Notes: generated from the letters alone by a model not told the origin. 53,641 nucleotides of DNA from Bremia lactucae (GCF_004359215.1 NC_090619.1:4228059-4281699), one strand, 5' to 3'. Shown: positions 1 through 9,959, counted from the stretch's first letter. Translations and numbers: made by a program.

Positions 1-227
1 AGAGTTTCGGGACGACGCGTTTGCGTCATCCCAGGTACAGGGGTCTGTACCTGTTGTAATCTCAACAGTTCCGCCTGTTGAGAGCCTTGCTGATTCAGCA
101 AGGCTACTTTTTCCTTCATCTCGTCAAGTTCATGTTGTATGAACTTGGCGACGGTTGAATGGAGGGCATCTCTGTCTAAGTTGGACAGTAATGCCAGGAT
201 TGCATCGTTTCCTACGGTCGAACTCAT
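1..227 (-). CDS. Gag N-terminus of Ty3/Gypsy element A (partial, runs off window)
   Basis: This is the first 75 codons of a retrotransposon Gag, open without a stop, starting at the ATG at 225-227 and leaving the window at base 1. It begins MSSTVGNDAIL and matches the gag start of element B (position 23628) almost residue for residue, including the ALLNQQGSQQAELLRLQQ stretch. The predicted N-terminus is helical and Gln/Leu-rich, as expected for a capsid precursor. It lies 143 bases downstream of its own 5' LTR. Because the frame is intact here, element A may be younger than the others in the window, but most of it is outside. The function (virus-like particle assembly) is inferred from position and similarity to the other gag copies. 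Confidence 0.8.
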   Translation of the reverse strand, partial: MSSTVGNDAILALLSNLDRDALHSTVAKFIQHELDEMKEKVALLNQQGSQQAELLRLQQVQTPVPGMTQTRRPET

Positions 228-370
228 TCGTTCAACCGCACTCCTTTCTATATCACTTAGAAAGGAGTAGCTTTCAGGGGAAACGTGATGCGTATTCCCA
301 CTATCATCTAACATGTCCATGTTAGATGTGGGAAATGTGGTCCTTGGACGGACTACAAAGTGCTACCAGG
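228..370 (-). other. 5' leader and primer-binding site of element A
   Basis: This is untranslated leader between LTR and gag. Next to the LTR it reads, on the minus strand, CCTGGTAGCACTTTG. TGGTAGCA is complementary to the UGCUACCA 3' end of initiator tRNA-Met in many eukaryotes, and pairing beyond eight bases is not obvious. The same leader sequence occurs downstream of the LTRs of B, D and E. Confidence 0.6.
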
Positions 371-823
371 TGTAACGGGGCACTACGACTTGTACTGTTT
401 CAGTACAAGTCCACTTCGCACTGCTTCAGTTGCGAGTGGTGCCTTACGTTATTTCACGTACACTAGTACGTGCAGAGGAAGACTTCTCTAAAGGTAACTA
501 GCTTAAGAGGGTAAAATGAAAACTGTATTAAATATAATTAAGTGTCTCTTGTTCTATCTTTGTAAATGTTAACTTAATTATAATCTAATACTAAACATGT
601 AAATGAATTCTTATCTCTACATTATCTGTAACTCTCTCTTTGATTATTCCTACAGCTGATTAGTTTGCGGAATAAATAGGTATAATGGTCTATACCTATT
701 TATGGATAAGAATTCTGAATATTACTATATAAAAATATCCTCCAAATATTATCTACCTTTTAGATAATATATTAATTAACAACTTTTAAGTGTTGATTTC
801 ATGTAACGATACACCCCGTTACA
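371..823 (-). repeat. 5' LTR of element A (453 bp)
   Basis: Read on the minus strand it starts TGTAACGGGG (814-823) and ends CCCCGTTACA (371-380), a perfect 10-bp terminal inverted repeat. It aligns along its length with the two LTRs of element B. Near its 3' end it carries a perfect 11-bp-arm stem-loop (387-411) plus two further hairpins. It is the 5' LTR because primer site and gag follow it on the minus strand. The matching 3' LTR, and so any target duplication, is outside the window. Confidence 0.85.
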
Positions 824-1239
824 GTTAGCATTTGACTGTGTAACATCATGGCAACTTTAGCCCGTTACAATGTATGCGTGGCTTCATTCTCAAATCATAA
901 GCCCGATTAATTAAACTGATATTCTAGACCGCGATTATTGGCTAATTAGTATCATTAAATTGATAGTGCTAAAAGTTTTTTTGCAGTTTGCTCTTAAAAA
1001 CAACGCAGTAGCTGTGATTTGATGCCTCAACTAAATAGTTCGTTTAAGCACTTTATTGTAAAGTCTTTACCTAGCAAGTCTGTTATCCACCAGACGAGCA
1101 TGTACTAACGAGGTCGTCAGTTTGGTGTAGAATAGGCACTTGAGGATGGATTATACATGTAAAGGGTCGCCTTTTTGTTACTATCCCTTCAACTCGGACT
1201 TGAATGAGCCACTTCTTGCATATCATTAAAGTTTCCTAA
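824..1239. other. AT-rich intergenic stretch, nothing recognised
   Basis: No reading frame, RNA gene or repeat of the other families was recognised here. Confidence 0.5.
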
Positions 1240-1346
1240 AATCACTTAGCGTGTAGTGAAATTCACTACGCGTTTAATTACTGTTATCGATGCGCCTGTC
1301 GCAGACGCACCGTCATCCTCGTTGGAGGGATGTCGCGCTCAACAAA
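1240..1346 (-). mobile_element. Orphan fragment of a Gypsy protease region
   Basis: The reverse complement matches the protease segment of elements B (about 24890-25000) and C (about 10145-10250), covering the residues RDIPPTRMTVRLATGAS. Homology stops abruptly at both ends and no LTR or other pol sequence adjoins it, so this is a short broken copy and not part of element A. The open frame on the plus strand here is antisense and not a gene. Confidence 0.8.
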
Positions 1347-2225
1347 ACTTATTTTCTAGACAAAACTTAACAATGTTGAGCAGCAATCGCGGCTTCAGCC
1401 AAACATTATTTATTATTATCGTCCGAGTGGTCATTATGCCACCGACTGTACGGAAGGAAGATTGCAATGTTAGTTGTTTGGGCAATGAAACAGGCAAAAA
1501 TTTAAGACCGATTTGCTCTCTTAATGTTGATAATATTTGAGAAATGATATATGACTAGCAATAGAGCGTGCATGGCAGGAATTCTGCCCAAGAGGCGGTT
1601 TTGCTATCAAAGCAGATTCTTATAGCCGAACAATAATAAGTTGAAGAGCACCGCCCGCTCTTGCTGCCCGTACACTTAATATTCAAGCCATCCAGCAGCT
1701 GCATTCACTGAACCAGACGTCAAGAGAAATTGAAAAATGATGTCGATTTTTGATGGTGTAAAGTAGTTGCAGTTCAACAACAATGGCCAGTCGAACCTAG
1801 TCCTGGCATAGGAAATCTAAGCAAGTTGCCGTATGTCAATTCGATCTACTCTAATTTGATTCTTCTGGACAATGTCGTCGTCTGTCCTGAATATGTAAGA
1901 CTTCGCATAGGCAAGATTCCAGCGTCCACCCTTCTTCCTTTTGATTAACATGCCTATGTACAGAGTGGTCTTTTTAATGACAATTAAAATTACATTTCTC
2001 TCCTAGAGAAATTGAATCTTGTCCCCAACGATTCTTACGACAAATTAAAATTGCCCATATGCTTCATTTTAGTCCTTGAATCCAGCTTGTCGGGCAAACC
2101 TAGACTTTAAGTAGAAATTGTGCAAGGAAAAGGTGATGTGATCTATCCGTAGTGCTATTTACCATGAAACAAATGGCAGCTAGTAATGTTACAAGCACGA
2201 CATACTGCACATAGCTTTTTAAAAA
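1347..2225. other. Intergenic region upstream of the GH131-like gene
   Basis: No coding frame or family repeat recognised. It should hold any distal regulatory sequence of the gene at 2295. Confidence 0.45.
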
Positions 2226-2243
2226 ATGGCACAGCCACCCTCA

Positions 2244-2259
2244 CGAACATTGTCAATTT
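2244..2259 (+). promoter_or_regulatory. Possible oomycete Inr/FPR-like core promoter
   Basis: The sequence CGAACATTGTCAATTT resembles the oomycete core promoter consensus GCTCATTYYNCAWTTT, with one spacer base missing and a poor 5' half. It lies between the first ATG (2226) and the second (2295), which favours translation from 2295. Confidence 0.35.
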
Positions 2260-2294
2260 GCAATTCGCTTGCAACAACTGACGTACTCAGCATC

Positions 2295-3227
2295 ATGGTA
2301 TTTTCCTCTGCGCTCCTTGGTCTAGCTGCGGCTGCAACTTGTTTTTTAGTTACATCTTCCATTTCGGAAAACAAGCCACTCCCTTGGGATGGCACGGGAA
2401 AGGATCTGGCGGTAACTACACTATCGAAAAAGTTCTTGACTCACATCTTGACCATGCGTAATGGCAGTTCGAATGGCAACCCCGAGAATTATGTGACCAT
2501 CGATCCAGAAGGTCGTTCGCCCGCTTATAACGGGGATAATAGCGTCATCAATATTGGTGTGGACGCGAAAGCGAGATTTCAAAATCAGACGAATCTTCGT
2601 CGTTCGGAGCTGGTGCAGAAAGTTGTCGCCAACACGAAAGGCACGACGTTTTTCCGTACGAGCGTGATGAAGAAAACCCCATTTCTCAATAAGTTTGCAT
2701 GGCAAATAATCTTTCCAGAAGTAAAAACGTTCGAGATTCGAGTGGACGCAACCAAGAGCCCTCCTATGCTTATTTACCTTAACAATGGCACGTGGGATGC
2801 AAAGTATGAGACTGAATTTGTGTTCGGCACGTGGTACAATATTGGCATTGCCGTGAAGGCTGCTACGACGGGCACGGGTTCGGTGCTTGACTTTTACATG
2901 AGTGAAGGCAATGAGGACCTTGAGCTTAAGGTCACTCACGAAGTGGTGTCCGAGTTTCCAAAGGACTACGAATTCCATTTTGGTCCTTTGGTCTACTTTG
3001 AAACCGAGACTCCACCAACGATGGCCGACAACCAGGACATCTTGTCTTATAATGGCGTCATGATTTTGGACGAGGTAGAGACGTCCGGTTCTGAAAAAGG
3101 AGTACAGACGTCTGGTTCTGGAAAAGGAGAACAGACGTCTGGTTCTGGAAAAGGATCAACGTATGGCCCGATGGTCGGGGGTGAGTCGGACCCCGTGATT
3201 AAACCAGCCAAATGCGCCCGCAAGTAA
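2295..3227 (+). CDS. Secreted GH131-like glucanase
   Basis: This is an intron-free frame resembling glycoside hydrolase family 131, secreted beta-glucanases acting on beta-1,3/1,6/1,4-glucans. I start at the second ATG (2295) because the product (310 aa) then opens with a clean signal peptide (MVFSSALLGLAAAATCFL). The upstream in-frame ATG at 2226 adds 23 polar residues. Family-like blocks follow in order: PLPWDG just after the signal peptide, YVTIDPEGRSP, LRRSELVQ (cf. RTELIP in family members), a WY segment in the middle, FHFGPLVYF and SYNGVMILDE. The catalytic domain covers about residues 29-263. The tail is low-complexity with three 9-residue TSGSGKGEQ-type repeats and a final lysine. Substrate could be plant cell wall or the organism's own wall glucan. 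The family is assigned from memory of motifs, and active-site residues were not verified. Confidence 0.72.
   Translation: MVFSSALLGLAAAATCFLVTSSISENKPLPWDGTGKDLAVTTLSKKFLTHILTMRNGSSNGNPENYVTIDPEGRSPAYNGDNSVINIGVDAKARFQNQTNLRRSELVQKVVANTKGTTFFRTSVMKKTPFLNKFAWQIIFPEVKTFEIRVDATKSPPMLIYLNNGTWDAKYETEFVFGTWYNIGIAVKAATTGTGSVLDFYMSEGNEDLELKVTHEVVSEFPKDYEFHFGPLVYFETETPPTMADNQDILSYNGVMILDEVETSGSEKGVQTSGSGKGEQTSGSGKGSTYGPMVGGESDPVIKPAKCARK
3081..3154 (+). repeat. 27-bp tandem repeat encoding a Ser/Gly/Lys tail
   Basis: Nearly three copies of a 27-bp unit encode TSGSEKGVQ, TSGSGKGEQ and TSGSGKGS near the C-terminus of the GH131-like protein. Nucleotide identity between units is high, so the expansion looks recent. 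Copy number probably varies between isolates. Confidence 0.85.
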
Positions 3228-3644
3228 GTCGCTACACACCGACTTGTGTATATGTACACTTCCTTAACACCGACTTTCCTCATTGTCTTAAATAGCTAGC
3301 GTATAATCAGACAAATAAATGGCCATTTTGTTAACGAATTAATGTGCTTGACGAAGTTCAGCTTGAACTTTTAGGTTTTAATTAAAACCTTTCTGCGCTA
3401 AATGTATAATTTCACGTATTTTTTTGCGATGATACCGCTTCCTAGCAGCCGCCACTATGCTAATCAAACTAAATAATGCATTATGTATTGTACTTGCCTC
3501 TCACGCATGCCTGCATTGCACCAGCACTACATATACTGCAATTCTAATTGCTGCACACGCTGGAACACGGATAATAAGTCGGCTCAGTAATTGGCTGCTG
3601 TCAAACTTTATAAATTGTCATGTCCATTGACTTCATTTCTATTG
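3228..3644. other. Intergenic, GH131-like gene to acyl-AMP ligase
   Basis: This holds the 3' UTR of the upstream gene and the promoter region of the next. No other feature seen. Confidence 0.45.
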
Positions 3645-3660
3645 GCTCATTTTGCTTTCA
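3645..3660 (+). promoter_or_regulatory. Oomycete Inr/FPR core promoter of the acyl-AMP ligase gene
   Basis: GCTCATTTTGCTTTCA matches 14 of 16 positions of the oomycete core promoter GCTCATTYYNCAWTTT. It ends 19 bases upstream of the ATG at 3680, which implies a very short 5' UTR, as is usual in these organisms. Confidence 0.65.
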
Positions 3661-3679
3661 AAACTCTTCACGCGAAACG

Positions 3680-6232
3680 ATGTCGTCCGAACTGCTTGAG
3701 CGAGTGGAGAAGTGGGCGATCGAGACGCCTGCCAAGGTAAATGACTGCATAATCATACACACGTACTTCTATGACTGGTAGAGCTACTTAGTGCAGCAAA
3801 TTTTGAAGGAATTTGGGCGCTGCAGCCTCAAATGTCGCCGTTTATACGTTTCCTTCGGAATGACTTGTTTATTTTCTCCTATTATAGACAATGCTATCAT
3901 TCGTAGACGACAAGGGCGTTGTGGTGTCTTCACTTACTTGCATGGTAGGTAGCAGTAAGCACTTGAATCGTCATTTTTTGCCTATCAACGTCTCAACTTG
4001 CTTTTATTTGCACATGCCTTAGGAGCTCAATAAACGCATGCAGAATCTCGCAGGTCTTCTCGTGGCCTCCCCGCAGCAGCATAATAAAGGGTATGTGCGA
4101 CACCTTCGTTAGAGATATTCAAAAGACAGTTTATTAGGGTGTTTGTGATGTGTAGAGTGGGGCTGATGCCGGGAGATCGAGTGCTGCTGGTCTATCCGCC
4201 AGGGTTGGACTTTATTGTAGCCTTTCTAGCATGTCTTAAGGCTGGAGTGGTTGCTGTTCCAGTCTATCCCCCTGATCCACGTAGAATGAAGAAGGACATT
4301 CGTATGTTTGTGGCGGTGACACAAAATTCCCAAGCCACGACAGCGTTAACGTGCTCTATGTACTACAATGCCAAGAAAATCTCGTCAATGAAAGAAAAGT
4401 TTTCATTTTCTGGTTCTGCTATGTGGCCCGAGCACTTGCACTGGGTCGTTACAGACGATTTGATGCATAGCAAAGGAATTAATCCAGAGACTCTCTGGCT
4501 TTTTCAATTGCCTGCTGCTGAAAGCATTGCGTTTTTACAATATACGTCCGGATCAACGTCTGCTTCGAAGGGAGTGATATTGTCTCATGGAAATTTAAAT
4601 CACAACTTGCGGACGATAAGCTCAGCACTTCATGCTGGGCAAGACACCATTGTGGTATCGTGGCTGCCTCAATACCACGATATGGGTCTCATTGGTGCTT
4701 ACTTGGGTACAATCTTTAATGGTGGAGTGGGGGTGTACATGTCTCCATTCAGTTTTATTCGTGATCCATGCCTTTGGTTACAATTAGTGTCCAAATACCG
4801 CGCGACTCATCTTCAGGCGCCTAATTTTGCCTACTCGCTTCTTGCGAGAAAGAAAGATCGACTATTCGCTCATGGAGAACACATTGATCTATCGAGTGTG
4901 CGGCATATGATTAATGGTGCCGAGCCAATTCAAGGAGATGCAATGGACGCGTTTTACCGTATATTCTCGCCTTTGGGGTTGGCCCATGGGGTCGTAAAAC
5001 CCACATACGGTCTTGCAGAGCACACGGTATTCGTCTGTGGAGGTGGAAAGTTACGACTGTGGGTCGATAAGGAGGCTTTAGAGAGCAACCATGTCTTTCA
5101 AGTGATTGATAATGCAAATACGGCTGTGGTCGGGAAAGAAATGATTGGCTGTGGTATTCCATTGAGGAAAGATTATGGTATTGACGTTCGTATTGTTGAT
5201 ATTCGTACGTTTGAAGAAAAACTAGAGGGCGAGACTGGGGAAATTTGGATTGCAAGTGCGTCAAAGGCTCAAGGATACTATGGTGCTTCTATGCGCGAGC
5301 TTTCAGTAAAGACTTTCCAGGCAAAAGTAGTTGGCGACAAGGATAATCATTTGTTTCTTCGAACAGGTGACGTTGGAGTCCTATATCACCAGGAGCTCTT
5401 TATTTGCGGTCGCATCAAGGATCTTATTATTATTCGTGGCCGTAATCACTACCCGCAAGACTTGGAGGCGACGGCTGAGTCGTTTAGCGATCTTCGTCCT
5501 GGTTGTTGTGCGGCGTTTTCGTATGCAGGTAGTGGAAATGATGGAGAAGAGCAGTTGGCAGTGGTTGCGGAGCTACGTGACATTAAACTGAACAGCAAGG
5601 CAAGTCTGTGTGGAAAGATTCGCACTGCAATTGCACGGGAGCACGGTGTCAAAGTGACGTTGGTCGTGCTCTTAGCACCTCGATCGATTTTAAAGACAAC
5701 AAGTGGGAAGATTGCGCGATCACGGTGTAAGAAGGCACTGGAAGAGAAAAAGTTTGACGAGCTTTATCGTAATGAAGACTTGATTGCTGACGTTTCGAGT
5801 GAGAATATAAAAGAAGATGAAGCGGTAAGAGGAGAAACAATGATTCGAAATGCTGATAGCGTCGACATTATCACTACAGACGAAAATACAAAAACAAAGC
5901 TGCCTTCAGTCATCACGAGTGAATCATCGAATCAAGTGCTTGTATTCTTAATTGACGAACTTGCTCGAGTACTTGGTGTGGAAAGAGTGGAGATTGATTA
6001 CAATACACCACTGCAGGACCTTGGTCTCGACTCCATGGCATTGACCCAGCTTCAAGGCGTGCTTGCTCAAAAGTACCATGTACACGTTGAAGACGAGCTA
6101 TTGTACGGAGAATCAACAACACTTGCGACTCTTCACGCGGGTCTATGCGGCGGAACCAGTGGCTCCACGACAGGCCAAAGCTCGACTTCGGTTCGCAAGC
6201 AAAAATTGTTTTGTGGATGCATTGCGTGTTAA
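3680..6232 (+). CDS. Fatty acyl-AMP ligase with C-terminal acyl-carrier domain
   Basis: This is an ANL-superfamily enzyme that adenylates a fatty acid and probably loads it on its own carrier domain. Exons: 3680-3736, 3888-3944, 4023-4090 and 4156-6232, giving 752 aa with all joins in frame and GT-AG introns. Visible motifs are PGDRVLLVYPPGLDF near the N-terminus, the P-loop YTSGSTSASKG, LPQYHDMGLIG and YGLAEHTVFVCGG (both typical of acyl-AMP rather than acyl-CoA ligases), RTGDVG, GRIKDLIIIRGRNHYPQD and the A10 motif TSGKIAR with the catalytic lysine at about residue 579. A carrier domain follows with GLDS, whose Ser (codon 6032-6034, about residue 687) should bear phosphopantetheine. The protein ends in RKQK-LFCGC-IAC, a possible CaaX box. 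No reductase, ketosynthase or thioesterase domain follows, so the acyl acceptor is unknown. Confidence 0.88.
3737..4155 (+). other. Three short introns in the acyl-AMP ligase gene
   Basis: Intron 1 is 3737-3887 (GTAAAT...TATTATAG), intron 2 is 3945-4022 (GTAGGT...CCTTAG) and intron 3 is 4091-4155 (GTATGT...TGTAG). The first two are phase 0 and the third phase 2. Intron 3 has a second in-frame acceptor at 4136-4137, which would add six residues. The intervening exons encode family-typical sequence (FVDDKG and ELNKRMQNLAGLL), which supports the model. Confidence 0.7.
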
Positions 6233-6339
6233 CGGTTGGCTTCCGTACGAGTAGAAGCAGACAAAGTGGGTTGAATACTATGAATCTGGTAGACAATTGT
6301 GACATTCGACTAGGAACGGATAAAGATTTTTGACACGTT

Positions 6340-8601
6340 TTACTCAATGTACTCGATAGAAGCGGAAGAAGAAGGCGGCAATGTCAAAGTGCTCTTGCCT
6401 TCTACAATGCTCGGCATTGGCGACATTTGATTCACATAAGGAGGATGCACTTGTTCATTCAATGCTATCTGCTGCTCCATAATCTTCTTGCCTTCAATAA
6501 ACATCGAGCGCAACAAAGCTTGCTGTGCTGCGATTTGTTCTTCCATTTTACTAAACGACGTCGGCAATGGAGTCATGTTCTTTTGCACGTCGTGGTGCTC
6601 TTCCAACAAACGTATTGCGTCGCCAGCACTAAGATCCTTGCGCCCTTTACTGTCTACGCTGCTGAAATTCCTCATAACACGATGGTTGGTCGACGAATTG
6701 GATTGTCGTCGTCGGTCATTTGATTCTTGCTGCAAGGCGGTAGAAGAACCCACGAGATCGAGACTTTCACTGTTTCCTGCGGGTGTGAGGGTCACGAGCG
6801 CTCGTTCTTTGGTGCCATCAGACGTTTTCTCGCGATTAATAGCACCAAGCACCTTCGTTGACCAGCCCGTGTACGAAATTCCCGACCGCTCTCCATTAGT
6901 CGCGTTCGCTTCTAAGACAGAGCTTGTCGACGATATACTCGCCACCGACAGATCCTGCTGCAATTGTGGCTCCAATAGATCTGTCATGAATGGCTTCGAC
7001 CGCTTTTCATCCTCTCTAAGGACAATTGTTGAAACCACGAGACTCGCAGACAGCTCTTCGGTCGACAAGGCCATCTCTTGACTCTCGGCGCTTCGACGTT
7101 CTTGTCGAGCTTTGTTAATACACTTGAGGCAAAACTTTTCAACACTTACAATAATGCTGTTGCCCGAATCTGGAAGCATATTCGGTGGTAAATGACTCGC
7201 TTGGATTCCAAGCTCGTACGTACACGTGCCACACATGATTTCAGCACACACGCGGCAGTGATGACGCGATCGTAAGAGATTAAAACTCTTGTAGCAAATC
7301 GAGCACGCTGGGCGTTCATGATTCGGCACCCAAGCCTTGTCCGTAATCCGTCGATGTTGGACAAAAAACTTGGCGTCAGCGGCTGTTGCGTGATGAATCG
7401 TGACCGTATACAAAGTCGATAACACTCGGCTTGCAAACCAGCTCGGAGGATTGCGAGGGCCTTCGAACCAGTCTTCGCCAAACATTGACACATCGACTTT
7501 GCCGCTTGAAGGTCCTAAGCCCCGAAAAAGCCACACCCACGTTCCAGAGACGCGCAAGAAGCCAAAATTGTGTTCATTGCCATGATAGTCGGCCATATTG
7601 ACGCTCTGCTGGACTTTGACGAGTATTTTCTGTCGTTTGGCATCCAACAGAGTCTTGGAATACTCAAGCACCATCGTATCTCGACAACTCATGATTGAAT
7701 CCATGGGACTCTGGAACGCGAGCCATTTGACTCCAAGAAATTGAAATGGATCATCTTTTGTCGCTTTTTCCTGTACCTGTACGACCGCTGCGTCCAGAAA
7801 ATTGTCCTGATAACAATGGGCCATGTATGCACGCTGACTTTCGGTCGTACAACAATTGACTGCATACTCAACTTCCTCTAACGTCGTGTCCAATTTTGCA
7901 CGTACAATCATTTTTCGATGTACGTTAGGGGCATCGGACATTTCTTTTTGCCGATAAATAACGATATTTTTCTTTTCTAATTGCAATTTCCAATTCTGAT
8001 TCCGATATTGTGGACTTTGAATCGGATTGTCTAACCACGTGGCCGTGGAATTAATGTACAATTGGGCCAAATTGTGACATTTGGACTTGAGAGTCGCAAA
8101 TTGGTCCGACGACATATTTAGAGTCGGTAAATAGTCCGCATCTAATGGAAATCGAAAACAATCGCCCGAGTCTTTGACGCGAATGATGCGACCCGATCGC
8201 ATCCACCCCGCGCCGCCACGCACTTGTTCGTCGCTTGGCTTGGCGTTAAAGGACGCTGGTGAGTGAAGACTTGACGAGCTCAAGGGGGGCATTGGGCCCA
8301 CCGACGGCATCAAGAGCGCCGTGGTACTACGTAAACTCTGCGTCGAGACGGGTTGTAGCCCCCCGGGGGGCTGAAACGACGCAAATGTCGCGTCGCTGGT
8401 GCGCTGAGGGGGAACGTTTGAGCTTTCTGAAAGGTCAAAAGAACTTCCAACATGCGGGGACGCGGCGTACGGCTCACCAACGCTTAGCGAGGAGCCGACG
8501 CTTGATAGCACGAACCCGCCACCGAGTTTCGTCGATGTCGAGCGCTTGGCCGTCTTCGCGCCCGGCACTTGGAACACAGTGAAGCCGACGCCGTTGCTCA
8601 T
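6340..8601 (-). CDS. START-FYVE lipid-binding protein
   Basis: The 753-aa protein starts at the first in-frame ATG (8601). The open frame extends further upstream but has no ATG there. Residues 1-190 are Ser/Pro-rich and probably disordered. A START-like lipid-transfer domain covers about 197-409. A FYVE zinc finger covers about 424-495 with all eight Cys ligands (CSIC, HHCRVC, CGTC, CLKC) and the basic RHHCR signature that binds phosphatidylinositol 3-phosphate in this family. The usual WxxD is WVPN here. The C-terminal 250 residues are polar, with a probable coiled coil at about 687-722 (KMEEQIAAQQALL). Stand-alone START-FYVE proteins are expanded in oomycetes. By family, it would sit on endosomal membranes and carry or sense a lipid. 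Its stop lies 107 bases from the stop of the convergent ligase gene, so the 3' UTRs may overlap. Confidence 0.85.
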   Translation of the reverse strand: MSNGVGFTVFQVPGAKTAKRSTSTKLGGGFVLSSVGSSLSVGEPYAASPHVGSSFDLSESSNVPPQRTSDATFASFQPPGGLQPVSTQSLRSTTALLMPSVGPMPPLSSSSLHSPASFNAKPSDEQVRGGAGWMRSGRIIRVKDSGDCFRFPLDADYLPTLNMSSDQFATLKSKCHNLAQLYINSTATWLDNPIQSPQYRNQNWKLQLEKKNIVIYRQKEMSDAPNVHRKMIVRAKLDTTLEEVEYAVNCCTTESQRAYMAHCYQDNFLDAAVVQVQEKATKDDPFQFLGVKWLAFQSPMDSIMSCRDTMVLEYSKTLLDAKRQKILVKVQQSVNMADYHGNEHNFGFLRVSGTWVWLFRGLGPSSGKVDVSMFGEDWFEGPRNPPSWFASRVLSTLYTVTIHHATAADAKFFVQHRRITDKAWVPNHERPACSICYKSFNLLRSRHHCRVCAEIMCGTCTYELGIQASHLPPNMLPDSGNSIIVSVEKFCLKCINKARQERRSAESQEMALSTEELSASLVVSTIVLREDEKRSKPFMTDLLEPQLQQDLSVASISSTSSVLEANATNGERSGISYTGWSTKVLGAINREKTSDGTKERALVTLTPAGNSESLDLVGSSTALQQESNDRRRQSNSSTNHRVMRNFSSVDSKGRKDLSAGDAIRLLEEHHDVQKNMTPLPTSFSKMEEQIAAQQALLRSMFIEGKKIMEQQIALNEQVHPPYVNQMSPMPSIVEGKSTLTLPPSSSASIEYIE

Positions 8602-9045
8602 AATGGAACGAATCAGCTGACTCAATCGCGGGCGCAGACGGCAGATGCAAAGGGATGGAAGTGCTTGGAGAGTGGCAGAGGGGAGCGGGCCCCAAAGGAG
8701 GGACGTTAGAACGTTTTCTGCGCGCTGACGACATGAGAAACTCAAGTCGAGTGAGGGAATTAAGTCGCCGGATTGGTAGAAAAAAGCTGCAAAAAAGTGG
8801 TAAAAAGGCCGGACAATCGCCAGATTTTAAACTTTTTTTAGAAAACGGTAGAGAAAGAGGGGGCTGTTAAAATTGGAGTGAGGACAAGATTGCAATAAGT
8901 GCATAAGAGGCAAATAATGCCTTCCAGAAAGGGAAGTATTTAAAGGAAAAATTCAAAACGCACTTTTTTATTTTTCCTCTCATTTCAAATTACTGATAGA
9001 AAGGACTAAATTTAGGGAATCGTTACACCAGCCCACCAGCCATCT
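8602..9045. other. Upstream region of the START-FYVE gene
   Basis: Promoter and 5' UTR of the minus-strand gene should lie here. No convincing Inr/FPR motif was seen. Bases 8746-9045 are purine-rich and AT-rich without a recognised gene. Confidence 0.4.
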
Positions 9046-9046
9046 A

Positions 9047-9927
9047 CAGGCAGAACTGTTAAGGTTACAACAGGTACAGATTCCTGTACCTGGGATGACG
9101 CACATGCGTCGTCGCGAAACTTTAAAGATTGACATGTCTAAGTATAGGGGGTTCTAAGAAGACTCCCTATTGAGATGATTTGTCGGGTTGGACGATGCCA
9201 TAAGGGCACGTCATATCGTCGACGAGCAAATGCAAGTCACATTTGCTCAGTCACATTTAACAGGTCGTGCCAAAACTTGGGCATTGGGCCTTAAGTTGCG
9301 CGAACCATATATCTTGGGTTGCTAGAAGCTTTTAATGCCCAGCTCAAGCAGACGTTTGAACCACCAAGGGCTGAGTTCAGAGCTCGTTTAGAGCTTCTGA
9401 AACTCAAGCAAGGCAAGCGTAATGCTCACGCATATGCCCAGCACATGCGACTCTTAGCGAGTTGTATTACAAATAATCCAGTCCATGAACACACGTTGAT
9501 TACGGTGTTCATGCAAGGTCTTACATATGGTCCCGTAAAGACCCACCTGTTCCGCTTGGAACTGGATACGCTTGAAAAAGCAATATCCTTTGCCGAACAG
9601 GAGGACTCTAGCTTGAGACAGGCTCAAGCTACTTCGTCATCATATCTTCCTCCAAGACGACACGAGTTAGGAGGTCCAGAACCCATAGACTTTTCTTACG
9701 TCGAAAGCGAGAGACCTCGCTTTTCGAGCAATAAGCGATTGCAGAAATTCCAATGCTGTCAAAAGGGAGGACACTACGCTCATGAGTGTAGTGCTCCACG
9801 CCCAGTACCGAGAGGTACTGAATATAATTATGGACCGAATGCCAAAAAGGGCAACAGTCGCGGGTCCGACGTTGTTGCAAAATCGCTTCAGCGAGGCGTA
9901 CCGCCAAAAAACGGTCGGGGTCGGTAG
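9047..9927 (+). pseudogene. gag remnant of element C
   Basis: The sequence enters the gag frame at AELLRLQQ and contains stops at about 9156-9185. From 9319 a 202-residue stretch stays open. That stretch has the retrotransposon Gag core (ASCITNNP, TYGPVKTHLFRLELDTLE) and a zinc knuckle region CCQKGGHYAHEC, in which the first Cys ligand has become Phe. The Lys/Arg/Gly-rich end follows the knuckle. Loss of the Cys and the upstream stops mean no functional nucleocapsid. Confidence 0.8.
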
Positions 9928-9959
9928 GGGCGCAACGCCAGTAACCTCAGAAAATTTGC

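Noticed and set aside
1256..1540. 94-codon plus-strand frame
   Set aside because: Its first third is antisense to a retrotransposon protease fragment and the rest has no domain or promoter.
2421..2978. 185-codon minus-strand frame
   Set aside because: Antisense shadow of the GH131-like gene, without recognisable content.
3680..8601. Lipid-signalling cluster of ligase and START-FYVE genes
   Set aside because: Only two convergent genes; proximity alone is weak in eukaryotes and no third pathway gene is nearby.
8602..8745. 48-codon N-terminal extension of the START-FYVE protein
   Set aside because: The open frame has no ATG before 8601, and the extra residues show no family similarity.
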